Below are positions 11,411 through 23,849 of a stretch of DNA of 64,000 nucleotides, piece by piece. The translations under genes were made by a program, and so were the position numbers. The DNA comes from Ziziphus jujuba (lineage: Eukaryota; Streptophyta; Magnoliopsida; Rosales; Rhamnaceae): positions 12,455,001 to 12,519,000 of the forward strand of contig NC_083389.1 of assembly GCF_031755915.1 (NCBI RefSeq). Reading direction: 5' to 3'. A model generated the notes under the pieces. The model had not been told where the DNA came from, did not search any database, and saw only the letters and a program-made list of their open reading frames with translations. The first letter of the stretch is position 1. Every line of letters begins with the position of its first letter.

Positions 11411-12855
11411 TGGCAGTATGTGACCCTAATAATTTAGGGGATGTATTCAATTTAGAATTTGAAGGATTTTAAAAGTCTTTTAAAGTTTTGAGGTATTCGA
11501 TTTAGATTTTAAAAGAGTCCATACAAATCTAATGATATTCAATTCAGATTTTGATGGATTTTATAAAAGTATATTAAAATCTAAATGTATTCAATTAGGA
11601 CTTTATAGAATTTTTTTAAAATTTGGTGGTATTCAAAAAATCATTGATTTTAAAAGCCTTTAAAAAATGATGGATTTTAATGGATTTGAAAGGATTTTAA
11701 CAGAGAAATTGTGAAGAAAATTGTTAATATGTAATTCACCTTTAAATCCAAAGATTTCATTGGATTCTTACAAAATCTTTATGAAGTCTGTAGAATTCCA
11801 TAATAATCCATTAAATCCTTTAAAGTCTATAATTCATTTTAAATCCATCAAACTCTAAATTGAATACATCCCTCTTAGTATTTTTTTATTAATAAAAACT
11901 AATAATTGGTGGAATCCAACTTTACCCTCAATGAGTCAATTCAAAATTTTTTACTTTAATTTTCATTTTAATAATCAAATTGGTTTGGTTTCGTGGTAAC
12001 AAACTGGTACACATGTTTGCTCCACTTTAATTGGAATTGAAATTTTCTAGTGATTATATCCAAATTAAACTTATTAAGCCGGAAAATTATATCTGTGAAA
12101 GCGAACCCTAAGATGACAAAGGAAACAATAATGGTGAAGTTGTTTCCCTTCACATCACTTCTGGACCATTATGATCATAACCATAACCAACCATTTTTAA
12201 TATATAACGGGAATGACGAACTAGGACATAGAGATCCGATATCCAGCCATTGTTGCTGAAGATAAATCCATGAAGTAAATTTCTAATGGTGTTGAGAATT
12301 CACAGGAAGTTGGATCTTGAAATGCAAGGCGATGGTGTTTTTATAATTGAGAAGGTTCGAAATATAACGATGATTAATATGATATATATTAAACACTATT
12401 TTGTTTACGTGTATCTTATAATTTACTGTATTATCAAAGAATAATGATTACGAGTTCTATCATCAAAGAATAATGATTACGAGTTCTACTTCGAATATCG
12501 CCATTCAAAATGTTTATAATCAATTTATTTAATGATTATTCACCATTTTAATGTAAATTATTTGAAACAAATTAGTAATTTGAAGTTTCAAGAAATATAT
12601 ATATGTTTGGATTTCCATATATAAGACCAACAAGTTGATTGCGCCTTTTATAATTAGAAAGAATTACACAGAAGCTGATCAATGAACATTAATTTACTCC
12701 CAACTGTTCCAAATCTTTTTATTGAATGAATTAGATTCTTGAAATTTTTTTCAAATAGAAAATGTTGGATTTTTTTTTTTTTTTTCCCCAGAAACCTGTT
12801 AACTTATTTGAAGAGGAGAGACTAGTAATCATACTATTATTCCTATCATTATTAA
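11411..12855. repeat. Duplicated MATE 3'-flank, copy 2, carrying a MITE
   Basis: Collinear with 7,061-7,910 (see that entry), interrupted by the MITE at 11,437-11,874 and by a few hundred bases of extra sequence near 12,400-12,660. It lies downstream of MATE pseudogene B. Confidence 0.72.
11437..11874. mobile_element. Tourist-like MITE, 438 bp, TTA target duplication
   Basis: The ends are inverted repeats of about 25 bp: GGGGATGTATTCAATTTAGA at the left and the complement of GAGGGATGTATTCAATTT at the right, continuing into TTTGA. TTA flanks both sides (11,434-11,436 and 11,875-11,877), the PIF/Harbinger-type duplication. The interior is largely self-complementary repeats of GGATTTTAAA-type words and has no ORF. 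The paralogous segment at 7,061-7,910 lacks it, which proves insertion after the duplication. The superfamily call rests on the TTA duplication and is less certain than the element itself. Confidence 0.82.
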
Positions 12856-12998
12856 TAAAACAATGCTAGAGTTCCCAAGTTCACCAAATATTTTATTAAA
12901 TGATGTGGCAAAATGAAATGGCATTTTATTGGTTAGCAAAATGATATGGTAAATGGTTAAATAATGCAATCTGCAACAGTTGGGGAATCTTTCTAATA

Positions 12999-13418
12999 AA
13001 AAATAAAAGTTCCAACAAAACCAATCACAAAACAAACGTTTTGCTGAAACCAAAACTGGATTTTCTTTAAATCCAATTTGGTCCTTTTGTTGGCAGATTT
13101 ATGAACAAAAGTGTTGCAGCTTGATATGAAAGACCACAAGTTAATCCAATCCACAATCTATATAACAAAATGAAACACCAATAATTGGAAATTGAATTTT
13201 AATAATAAACAATAAAAAGTTCCAACAAAACCAATCACAAAACACAGACATTTTTGTTAAACTGGAACTGAGTTTTCTTTATCTCCCATTTGGTCCATTT
13301 TGTTCGCAGTGTTACAAACAAAAGTGTTGCGGCTTGACATGAAAGACCACAGATCAATCCAATCCACAATCCCTTTAACAAAATGAAACATCAAATCAAT
13401 GGAAATTGAATTTTAATG
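12999..13418 (-). repeat. Tandem duplication of the last MATE exon (two units of about 210 bp)
   Basis: 12,999-13,208 and 13,209-13,418 are near copies. Both start in an AGTTCCAACAAAACCAATCA block and both contain the minus-strand last-exon sequence (GGATTG...CTGTGGTCTTTCAT...). Pseudogene B therefore has two last exons in a row; the distal one has more changes. Confidence 0.75.
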
Positions 13419-16042
13419 CAGTAAAAAAAACCCCACAATCCTGTATAAACGAGCAACAAGCTATAATTTTCCAACACCTTGGAATGTAATTTTAACTTGA
13501 AGCCAAGAAGGATTGCAATAGCCATGCCAATAACATAGAATGTTGCCAAGTTTACACACATCGCTATTTTCTGCCATCCACATCCTCTAGCCACTCCTGT
13601 ATTTACCAAAACTCACATCCATAAATAAATATAAAGAAAAAAAAAAAAAAGTAAAAAGGGAAGCAAAATTTGGGGAATGCCAACCTGATAAAGCACCTTG
13701 AATGGAATCGACTAGTATTGAAAGTGCCAGCAGGGGTGCTATGGAAGCAAAATTTTCTTTCATTGCAAAACTGTCACTGAAGAAACCAGCCCATATATCA
13801 TGACCAATACAAGAGCCAATCCAACTGCCAAAGCAACAAGCATGGAGAGCTTGAGGGTCACAACCATTGCTTTCTTAGCTTGCTTAAGATTGCCTGCTCC
13901 TAACTCATTCGATGCCCTTGTGCTATTATAGTAAAGTTTGCTTTGTAAATTTCAATGTAAAAACCAGAAAAGGGAGAAAAGTAGATGGTATTTTATACCA
14001 ACCTAGCAACAGCGCTAAGACCGCATGTGAGCATGTAAGCAATTGTTTCTGTAGTCACACTGAAAATATGGACCAAATAAAAGGCTGGAGGAGTTAACTT
14101 GCAGAAAATAGAAGGTTAGAGCTGACAAAAAACCATGGTTTTGTGAAGCTTACCACATTGCAATTAGTGAAGTGGTTTCTTTTGAGTTCGGCATCAATCC
14201 AGACAAGAACACCAGAATCTCAAAAGCCCAGTACTCCGAACTGAAAAAAACAGCAAAAGAAAAAATGTGAATGTGATATTTATGTGCAATAATTTTTTTC
14301 TCATACTCTTAGAGCTTCTGAATGATCTTATGGAGATATGGTAGTTAATCAAGTCAAAGTAATAGATTTTATGCAGCATTTGATTCAATTCTTTAAGCAC
14401 CTAGTAGAGATGTCATGTGTCCTTGTGTTGAGCTGTTGGTATGCACTGCATTCTCCATCATGGATCCGTTTAGCCATTTCCAATGAGTTAAAGATGGAGA
14501 ACTTCATTAACTCACCTTGAAAAAACTAATGAAGTCCTTCAAATGGCAAATGCGTTTTTAGAACAAAAAAGTCCCATGTATTTTTTTTTCAGTTGTGACT
14601 GATAGCGTCCAATATTTTCTGAGTTTGAGATTGCATTGCACATTATGTGATAGATATTGTCTGCGTATGTTGTTTGAATGTCTTGGTAGCTTCTTGTTGT
14701 AGTCTTGTTTATACAGGTGAATAAAATTTCAATTTGTCTAGAGATTAAAAAACAAACAAGAACCGCGGACACTTAGCATACCATATCTGCAGAGGGCAGG
14801 GCAAGTCTCAAGTTGGTTAAAATGTAATGAAAGGATTCCAATGAAAATCCTGTCCATGTATGCTTGAACTCCTTTGCAAAAGCCACATACGCAGCCAATA
14901 CAAGGATTGATAACCACAATGAAACTGAAGCCGCTAGTGGAGCACCCTTGAAGCCAAGTGATGTCCAATGCACCAAACTATATGTGAGGCCAACATCAAA
15001 AAGCAAAGGGATCACTGAGAAGACAACAAGAGGCATGACTACTGATTGTGTCTGAAAAAACCTCAAGATGTTATGCAGGAAACCAAAGGCAAATAAGCCA
15101 GGAATCAGAAGTTCAGCATAGAGAGCAGCAGTTTTAGAAATTTGAGGCTCTGTATAAAACCAGAGGATGGAGATGATGATAGAGAAGAAGAAGGATATGA
15201 TACTAGATGCTTGCAGATAAATTCCTAACATTCTGTATAGCTTTGCACCAAATCCTGTCCACAAAGGGTCTCAAGAGCTCCACTTAAACCAATCTGAAAC
15301 AAGAACAGTAAGGTAACTAATACAGGATAAAACAATGAATTAGGATTAGCTCAAAGAAGCAGGAAAAGTATACTACTTCAGAGAGAAGTATTAAAAACAT
15401 AAGTAGATAATTGGTGTTTCATAAGCTATGCATGGTATGTACAGTTAGAAAAGCAAAGTATCTCAGTATCTTGAATGAAGTAAAAGGATGAAGGTACTGC
15501 CATAAAATTGGTCCATCAAGAAAAGAAAGATATCCTAATGCTCCCAAACATGTAGGCCAGGTAAGAAAAGTTCAATCCTCACTGTTGCTTTCCTGACACT
15601 ATTCACTATAATTAATTTGTCTCCAAGTTAAATGGATCAATACTTCATACACACCATTACTATCATCATCAATGTCTCCTTCAAAAAAAATTTTTTCCCT
15701 TTCTTTCAACAGCATCATCATTTTCCACAATTATGATGGCAGAAAAAGAGTGGATTCTTCAAATGGCAGAAAAAAGAGTGGGAGATAATCACCATGAAAC
15801 AAAAGCCAGTGACAGTAGCCCAAGAATTGGAAAGAGTAGCACCGGCAAGCTGAAGCTCACCTAGATAGATGGCCAGCAAACATGACACAAATCAGAGTTA
15901 TCAAGTAATAGAAAGCATTGGTAAGTATCATTGGCAGGGAGAAAACCAGCTGTTTCTTTGCTTCTTCCAAGTCCAACACTCTCTCACACCATCTTCCTTG
16001 GCTTCCTTGATCTTCTCCATCTCCACTAACCTGTCGGACCAT
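13230..16042 (-). pseudogene. MATE transporter pseudogene B (seven-exon structure, several disabling changes)
   Basis: Exons recognised by match to the intact copy: 16042-15793, 15293-14777, 14240-14154, 14059-14003, 13922-13685, 13596-13478, 13372-about 13230. The start is the ATG at 16,042. Disabling changes: exon 1 has a 4-bp insertion in the [13 protein letters not shown] region that creates an early TGA; exon 2 lacks a 27-bp in-frame block (the LVLLQQD region) plus one base at LCGQ.FGAK; the donor after exon 2 reads CT instead of GT; exon 5 lacks one base before the HDIWAGFF codons. Exons 3, 4 and 6 keep their lengths (87, 57, 119 bp). The family would be a 12-helix multidrug and toxin extrusion carrier. 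A functional product is very unlikely. Confidence 0.88.
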
Positions 16043-16048
16043 TTTCAA

Positions 16049-16463
16049 GATATCTAAAATGCATTATTGAATGGATAGACACACATACATTTATATGTAT
16101 ATATAATATTATTATATATAGATATAATGACTGGATAGATATTGTGTGTTGCAGTAGTCTGATTTGAAATGAAAAGTTGTCTTTTAAAAAAAGAAAAAAG
16201 TATAAAATCAGCGTACACGAAGGGTATATATAAACTAAGATGGGTGGATGTAAAAATAAATAAAAAATAAAAAACAACATAAAGCAAAAGATGAAATAAG
16301 CTAAAAAGAATGTAGCGTTAGTGAGGATGCATTGAAGAAGGCGCAAGAATCTTTCATTATGTATGACTTTCGTTTCTGTTCCCTACTTGCTTCATGAGAA
16401 ATTGTATTACCTATACTTCATCCCTAAAGACAATGTTACAATTATATTCCAATTTCTACACCC

Positions 16464-16509
<46 letters not shown>

Positions 16510-16740
16510 GGGTTAAAAAAAAAAAAAATGCTTAAGTATACTTTCATATTATATTTACAGCAGTATATATAATATAATTCTCATTTCCAGAATGTACTTT
16601 AAAGGAAGACCAATTTTTTACCCTCATCATGTGCATTCAGTATATGCATATGATCATTAGTGTTGAATTTCCAAGAGTCATTTCGCCTTTTTGTAGAAAT
16701 CTTCATCAATATAGAGTTAATATTCTTAGTTCTTAATTCA
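16049..16740. other. Upstream region of pseudogene B, low complexity
   Basis: AT-rich with an (AT)n tract near 16,468-16,496 and A-runs. Short open frames here look like chance. Confidence 0.5.
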
Positions 16741-17350
16741 CTGAGCACAAAAAAAAAAAAAAAGGGTAACTTGATTCTTTTTCTCTCATTCTTTCATATT
16801 ATTATTTTAATTTTCTTTTTTTGTGACTCCTATGAGTCCTTTATAATATGATATGAGTTTGTGTGACTAGGTCGGATGGAGAAGATATCAAGATTTATTT
16901 TTTATTTTTCCCCCAATGACGGACAATATAAATCTCATTATTATACTTCAATTCAGAAAAAAGAAACAGAAAACAAAATTGAAGTACTTTCATAAAATGA
17001 ATTCTTCAAATTGATTCAAAAAGCTGCATTTGTCCTTTCATATAGACAAACTGAGATTACTAACTCGACCCATTTAGAGCAAAAGCAAAAGATTTCTTTG
17101 CTTAATCTTCAAGAAACAGATGAACTACTTTAACTAGCCGAGACCAAGTCCGGTACTATGACCAAGTCAACTTCCATTCAGCCAATAAAGACTTGTTTGA
17201 AGTTCCACATACGTTTATTGCACCACTTATGTACATGTAACACGCACATCAACTTACACAACCACTTGCACACCGTTCGATCTACCTCAATAGTTATTGA
17301 GTTCAAGACTAAGAAAATTGAGATGAGATAAAAAGTGCAGAGGGAAAAAA
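16740..17350. repeat. Extra copy of the MATE 3' flank
   Basis: Matches 19,735-20,100 downstream of the intact MATE gene in the same order: an AAAAGGGTTAA/AAAAGGGTAAC start, the GAGTTTGTGTGA block, the TTTCTTTG...CAAGAAACAGA block, the ACCACTTGCACA block and the AATAGTTATTGAGTTC-type block. No MATE exons follow it directly, so the gene body that belonged here is gone. Confidence 0.65.
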
Positions 17351-17870
17351 AGTTGAGAATTCGCTGTTAGGGTTATTTTTTATGCAAACACCTGTTATCA
17401 AAAGCCTAAAATTTTCTAGCAAACTATAAATAGCTTTTTTGCATAATACCGTTAGAAAATAATTTATATTTAACTGTATATTTATGCCAATTAAATTTAA
17501 GCAATATAAATTTTTATGTCTCGTAGAAAATAATTTATATTCATCGAAGATGATCTAAGCAACAAATCCTTAATGGTGATCCATGGCATTTTGATGAAGC
17601 TCTTGTATTGTTTGGGAATGTACCACCAAGGGATTGATGTCTCTTTTAAGACATTATAGTTTTTTGCTTTGAATAAGTGCATTTGTGAATATAACAAAAC
17701 CTTTAGACAGAGGTAGGCTAATCATATTGATATTATATATAGTTGATGATGATCAACAATGAAGGAAATATCGCTTTTAGAGGCTTTTATGCGTTCATAT
17801 TCATGACAGCTTAATTCTTCCTCAAACATTGACATGTTTGTCCATTATGCAGTCTCAGATCATGCTGTTT

Positions 17871-17904
<34 letters not shown>

Positions 17905-17987
17905 CTTTATTATGGTGGATACCAAATATGTATGTTCCTCGACATTAAGTATGAAAGTTATGGTGCATATACGATATGCATCATAGT

Positions 17988-18022
<35 letters not shown>

Positions 18023-18103
18023 CTTTTATTGGAAAACAAAATTACAAGACAATTATATATAGAATGTGAGCCTTTAATTCAATATTGTCTTGGAACTAAT
18101 GAC

Positions 18104-18134
<31 letters not shown>

Positions 18135-18180
18135 TTTAAATCACGCTGTTCTAAATGAATTTAGGGGAAAAAAAAAAAAA
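17351..18180. other. Intergenic, microsatellite-rich
   Basis: AT-rich DNA with (AT)n tracts near 17,876-17,901, 17,994-18,019 and 18,113-18,134. Nothing gene-like is seen. Confidence 0.5.
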
Positions 18181-18289
18181 AAGCTAATTTTACTATTTTC
18201 TTTTTCTTTTTTTAAATGAAATTTGACTATATTTTCGAAACATCAATTCTACAATTGAATCGAAAGGCTCCTTTTATTCTTTTATTTAG

Positions 18290-18650
18290 AGGGGACAAAA
18301 AAACATTCAGAATCAGAGCAGAAAGGAAAAGATTTCTTTGTTTTTGTCCTCAAAAGACACAGAAACTTCAAAGAATATATACTTCAATAGTCCTTGAGAT
18401 GGGATAGCGGCAAACATTAATCAGCAGTACATTACTATATAGCAGTTCCACATTCTTAAATTACTTGGGTTAATTAAATCTTCCAAGATCATCCATCTCT
18501 CTCTCTCTCTCTGTGCATCTCTTGAAAACTGTATAAATATAACATGACGGAGAGAGATATAAAAATTTTAAAAAATAGAAAATTACCATGGAAGCAAATC
18601 CAGTGACAGTCCCTGGAATCGGCAAGGGTTGCACTGACTGAAGGTGTGCA
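18290..18650 (-). pseudogene. MATE copy D: 3' flank joined to intron 1 and exon 1 end (gene body deleted)
   Basis: 18,300-18,395 matches the MATE 3' flank (GGAAAAGATTTCTTTG... and a CTCAA.AGACACAGA-like block). 18,415-18,587 matches intron 1 of the intact gene (the CAGCAGTACATTA...AGCAGTTCCACATTC block, then the CT repeat and TCTTGAAAA). 18,588-18,648 is the end of exon 1 (minus strand, ATLAD.S..TVTG-like) followed by the ATG|GTAAT donor. Two bases are missing around the SWATV codons. Exons 2-7 are absent, so an internal deletion removed almost the whole gene. Confidence 0.6.
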
Positions 18651-18861
18651 AGGTGTGTAATAATGAACTAAAATAAATGAAGTAAAAGTGAATGAACTGT
18701 CATGGACCTGGATTTGACTCAATGGATGAAGTAGAAATTTTATAATAGTTAGACCGAGAACATTATACAGAAACTATCATTTAAATTTTTTTTCTTTAAC
18801 ATAGATGTTAAATCCTTTAATATAAAGTTCTTTTTTGTGTAGGTAGGTAGGTAGGATATGT

Positions 18862-19025
18862 GGGCATGTTTGGCACATGGGATTGGATTAAAATAATCCG
18901 CTATCCCACATTTGACAAGAATTACGGATAGAAATAACAAATCCAGAACTGCAAATGGGATAGAGATTGAAATTGAAATGAAATAATCTGAATCCCACGT
19001 TTGGGCCAATAGTTGACGGGATTAA
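18862..19025. mobile_element. Possible truncated Tourist-like MITE
   Basis: Begins GGGCATGTTTGG, a sequence typical of Tourist-type inverted ends, followed by GATTGGATT-type words and their complements near 18,895-19,020. A matching right end is not found. Weak call. Confidence 0.3.
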
Positions 19026-19433
19026 AAAATCTTGGATTCACCAAATAATTTAGGATAAAGAGATTATCTCATATTTTGTAATTCATATACATATATATAT
19101 ATATATATATATATGTGTATATATAAGTCCCAATAATAGGAAGCAACAGAAACCGTTCATCCAATCAGGTGCTAAATCAAAGTGGATTTTGCTGCAGAAA
19201 CCGTTCATACATTGAAATATGGAAATGTTTGAAAGGGATTTATGAAAAGTTTAAGCAGAATATCTAGAAGAGGAGGTGCATTGATATAAACAGCCTGAGC
19301 CATGAGGTGCTACAACGCTACTACAACTTAAACTATTTCATCCAATCAGGTACACCAACATACACAAGTGCTATAAAAAACTTTAACAAACTTTTGTATT
19401 TCTTAAATCCATCTTAACGAATTACCATTATTT

Positions 19434-19477
<44 letters not shown>

Positions 19478-20182
19478 GTTTTCAAGTAACTTTTACACCA
19501 TTGCTTTAGTTGCCAACCATTTCAGGAAAAGAAAGCTACTTTTGTTATAACACATGAATAATTTTTAGGGGAAAAATATACTATTAAACTTATAATTTTT
19601 TTTTTTTTTTAAAGAAGTACTATTAAGATATGGATAAATTGAGTAAACATCTTGCATAATTTATTCTTTTTTTGCATATACTGTCGTGTATTTTTTTTTT
19701 TTAACAAAATGCTATGATTAAAAAAAAAAAAAAAAGGGTTAACATTTTAATTCTTGTTCTCTCATTATTTTGTATTTTTTTTTCTTTTTAATTTTTTCCA
19801 ACACTTTTAATATGTGAGTTTGTGTGATTCGATTTGCACAAGAGGATATAAAGATTGTATTTAGAAAACAAGAAACAGAAAATATAGTCATGCAATTGAA
19901 TTCGGAAAGGAAAACATTTCTTTGTTTTATCCTCAAGAAACAGAGGAATTACTACAACTAGCAAAGTGTATAACAGGAGGTCCACTCCACACCACTTGCA
20001 CATCTACTTCAAATTCAATAGTCATTCAGTTTGGAGACTAATTGCTTCTCAGGAAGAGAGACAAGATGAGTTGAGAAAGACTAAGGGAAAAAAATAAAAT
20101 AAAATAAAATTGCTAGAATTCACTGTCAATATGAGGGTTAATTTTCAAGGAAACCACAATTATCTAATCTAAAAAGCCTGAA

Positions 20183-23109
20183 TTAAACCAGAAGTGGGTT
20201 TTCTTTATCTCCATTTTCAGACAGATTCAGTTTGGTCCATTTTGTGCGCAATGTTATGACCAAAAGTGTGGCAGTTTGACATGACAGACCACAGATCAAT
20301 CCAATCCACAACCCCTGTAGCAAAATGAAACACCAAAAATTAATGGAAATCGAAACTAATGAACACACAAATCAACCAGCTGATCCATTAGGAATGTCAA
20401 GCTTTTACAATTAGTATGTCAAAATTAAATGTCTGTTATGAAAAACAGGAAGCAAGATATTTCTTCTTCACCTTGACATATAGATTTAACTTGAATCCGA
20501 GAAGGACTGCAATAGTCATGCCGACGACATAGAATGTAACCAAGTTGACATATACAACTATTTGCTGCCAACCACATCCTCTGGCCACACCTGCATTGTC
20601 AAACTCATTTTCATGAACAGTAACAAGGAAATATAAAAGGAAAAAAAAAAAAATAAAAAAATAAAAATTGAAAATTGGGGGATCCCTACCTGATAAGACA
20701 CCTTGAATAGAATCAGTTATTATTGAAATTGAAAGCAGGGGTGTCATGGATGCAAATTCTGTTATTATTGCAGAACTGTCACTGAAGAAACCAGCCCATA
20801 TATTATGACCAAAAGCTAGAGCCAATACCATAGCCAGAGCAAGAAGCAGGGAGAGTTTCAGGGTTACTGCCATAGCTTTCTTAGCTTGCTCAGGATTTCC
20901 TGCTCCTAACTCATTTGACACCCTTGTGCTGTCACACCAAGATGTGTTAATGTACAATACAGAATGCAAAAAATGGAGGAACTTGAAATCACATAGTTAG
21001 TTTATTATACCAACCTAGCAGCAGCACTTAGACCGTATGTGATCATATAAGCAATTGTTTCTGTACTCACACTGAAAATATAGACCACAGAGCCTTTTAG
21101 GAGTAGTGAACTGGCAAAAATACAAGGTTAAAACTGATCAAATCCATGACTTTGTGAAGCTTACCAAATTGCAATTAGTGAAGTGGTTTCTGTTGAATTT
21201 GGCATCAATCCGGCCAAGAACACCAGAATCTCAAACGCCCAGTACTCCAAACTGGACAAAATCATAAACGTGAGATTCATGTGATATAATTTCTATCCCA
21301 AACTAAAAATCTTATGTTGATTAATATCATATGTCCTTTTGTTCAACTAATACTGATGATCAGGTTACATTAATAACTGCATTAGAATTTGGTTACATAG
21401 TCTTTCGGTTCAATAATAGTTATCCATTGGTACTTGCAGGCCTAGTTCCCTAAAGGGTAAATATGTTTCCAATTCATCTAAACTGTAAACGAAAACAAGA
21501 ATCGAGTTCACTGACTTACCACACCATAGCAGCAGAGGGCAGGGCAAGTTTCAAGATTGTAAAAATGTAGTGGAAGGATTCCATTGAAAATCCAGTCCAT
21601 GTATGTTTGAACTCCTTTGCAAAAGCCACATACATGGCTAACGCAAGGAGTGAAATCCACAATGAAATTGAAGCTGCCAGTGGAGCTCCCTTGAATCCAA
21701 GTGCTGTCCAATTTACCAAACTATATGCAATGCCAATATGAAAGAGCATAGGAAGCATTGAAAGGAAAACCAAAGGCAAAACAACAGATTGTGTCTGAAG
21801 AAACCTCAAGATGTTTTGCATAAACCCAAATGCAAATATTCCTGGAATCAGAAACCTCGTATAGAGCGCGGCTGTTTTAGAAATTTGAGGGTCTTGTTGA
21901 AGTAAAACCAGTATTGGTTCTGTATAGAACCAGAAGATGGAGATGATGACAGAGAAGATGAAGGATATGATGCTAGATGCTTGGAGATAAATCCCCAGCA
22001 TTCTGTATAGCTTTGCACCAAATCCTTGCCCACAAAGCGTCTCAAGAGCTCCACTTAACCCAACCTGAAACAAGAACAGAAATGAACTTGAAAACAATAT
22101 AAAGCTCTTGAAATACGTGAATTACGTTTAGCTCAAAGGAGCAGAAAAAGTAGTTTCAGAAAAGTTTTCAATGATTAAAGTACTAGAAATCAGAATTGTC
22201 GGTCTTATGCATGGCATGTACAATTAGGATGACAAGTGATTGTATCTTGATTGACGTAAAATGATGATAGTACCGCCATAAAATGAAAATTGTCTGCAAT
22301 ATTCAAGGAATAATAACACACGAAACAACTGAGGAAGAAATTCTTGGTCTCACCATCATGAAGAATTAGCAAATTAAACTCGATCCTCATGTACCATTAA
22401 TTGTAATTGTCATCATTGTCACCACCATCAACTATTTTTATTTTAAAAAAATTAAACAATTAATTTTGTTGAAAAAAATTTCGCAAGCGAACAATTATAT
22501 ATACGCACACATGGAACATGCACCGCTTCTCCTTTCAAAAAAACAAGTGTGATCATTTATATTTGCTCCATTACATTCAGCAAGGTTTGCCCAATTCCAA
22601 TCATACATGTTAAACATTAGTCAGCAGCACATTAATAGCAGTTCCACATTCATAAACCACTTGAATTAGATTCCAAATCACCCATTTCTCTCTCTCTCTC
22701 TCTCTCTCAATTTCTTGAAAAGGGCACATCATGAAAATGTAAATATATATAAAAAGAAAAAGTTAGAAAGAGAAATGGATACATATATATATATACATAA
22801 AAAAGGTATTACCATGAAAGCAAAGCCAGTGACAGTAGCCCAAGAATTGGCAAGGGTTGCACCGGCGAGCTGAAGGTTTCCGAGGTGACCGGCGAACATA
22901 ACCGAGACGAGAGTTATCAAGTAATAGAAAAGATTGGTTATTATCATCGGCATCGAGAACCAAACTTGTTTCTTAGCTTCCTTCATATCCAATACTCTGT
23001 TCCACCACCTAATTCCTCTGTTTTCTTCTTCTTCTTCCCCTCCATCTTCCTCTAACAACGGATCAGAATTACTAGTATTTGTAGTAACTATGCTCGTGTT
23101 TGCCATCAT
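20183..23109 (-). CDS. MATE efflux transporter (DETOXIFICATION family), intact, 7 exons, 491 aa
   Basis: Proton- or sodium-coupled carrier of the MATE/DTX family, which exports toxins or secondary metabolites, usually at the plasma membrane or tonoplast. Substrate and membrane cannot be read from the sequence. Exons (minus): 23109-22813, 22064-21520, 21251-21165, 21071-21015, 20928-20690, 20590-20472, 20314-20183. All have GT-AG borders and together give 1,476 nt in one frame. The N-terminus is a short acidic cytosolic tail ([13 protein letters not shown]). Family blocks visible include [43 protein letters not shown], a [20 protein letters not shown] helix across the exon 2/3 join, [13 protein letters not shown] and VARGCGWQ. 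Many hydrophobic helices fit a 12-TM carrier, and the length is normal. The start is an ATG-ATG pair; either may serve. It is most like the DTX14-18 group, from family memory. It is the only intact member of the local array. Confidence 0.93.
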
Positions 23110-23840
23110 ATCGCTGAATTTTTATTTTTGCTTCCCTGTTTTCTTCTACAATTATAATTAATTTCTTCCTAGGAATATTAATTCTAATTCTTCACATATG
23201 ACTTTCTTTTTTCCTTTTTTTCTTTTTTTTTTTCCGGGAAAAGAAGTGTTTTATGAACCATAAGAGGCAGGCGCTGGAAAATATTACTGTTTCTTCAATG
23301 GTCTCCGTACGAATAACATTTATTTTTGGTCCAACAGCTTCTGAGTCCGACGTGGACACATCACACAGGATGCAGATAGTCGTATTTCTTGTCGTTCTCA
23401 AATATTTAAGTAGTACTTTATTTATTTATTTATTAAAATAAATATAATCTCTTTTCTTTTTTCTTTTTTCTTTTTTGGGATAAATATGGTATGATATTTT
23501 TTTATTATGTTTTATTTTGTTGTACTTTTTTGGTGTTACAAGTGTAGAAAAACAGACAAAAAAAATTTTTTAATTAAATTAATTGTGAGAATGGCCATCG
23601 TTTCAATATGTTATTTATGTCATGTAGGACAGATAAATGTAAATTAACAATTTGTTAGTTGACTTCAAATTTTAATATAAAAAAGGGAATATCTATTATT
23701 ATTATATATTGTTATTATTTTCCTAGAACAAAAACAAAAACTATTAATGCATTATATAATAAATCGGGCCTTGATTGTTTTGAATCAACTATATTATTAT
23801 TGTCGGTGGATTTTTAACCCATCTCATTTAAATAGACTTT
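23110..23840. promoter_or_regulatory. Upstream region of the intact MATE gene
   Basis: Non-coding. T/C-rich near the start codon, then a more complex block about 23,230-23,400 and AT-rich sequence beyond. No confident TATA box or other motif is assigned. Confidence 0.35.
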
Positions 23841-23849
23841 AAAACCATC

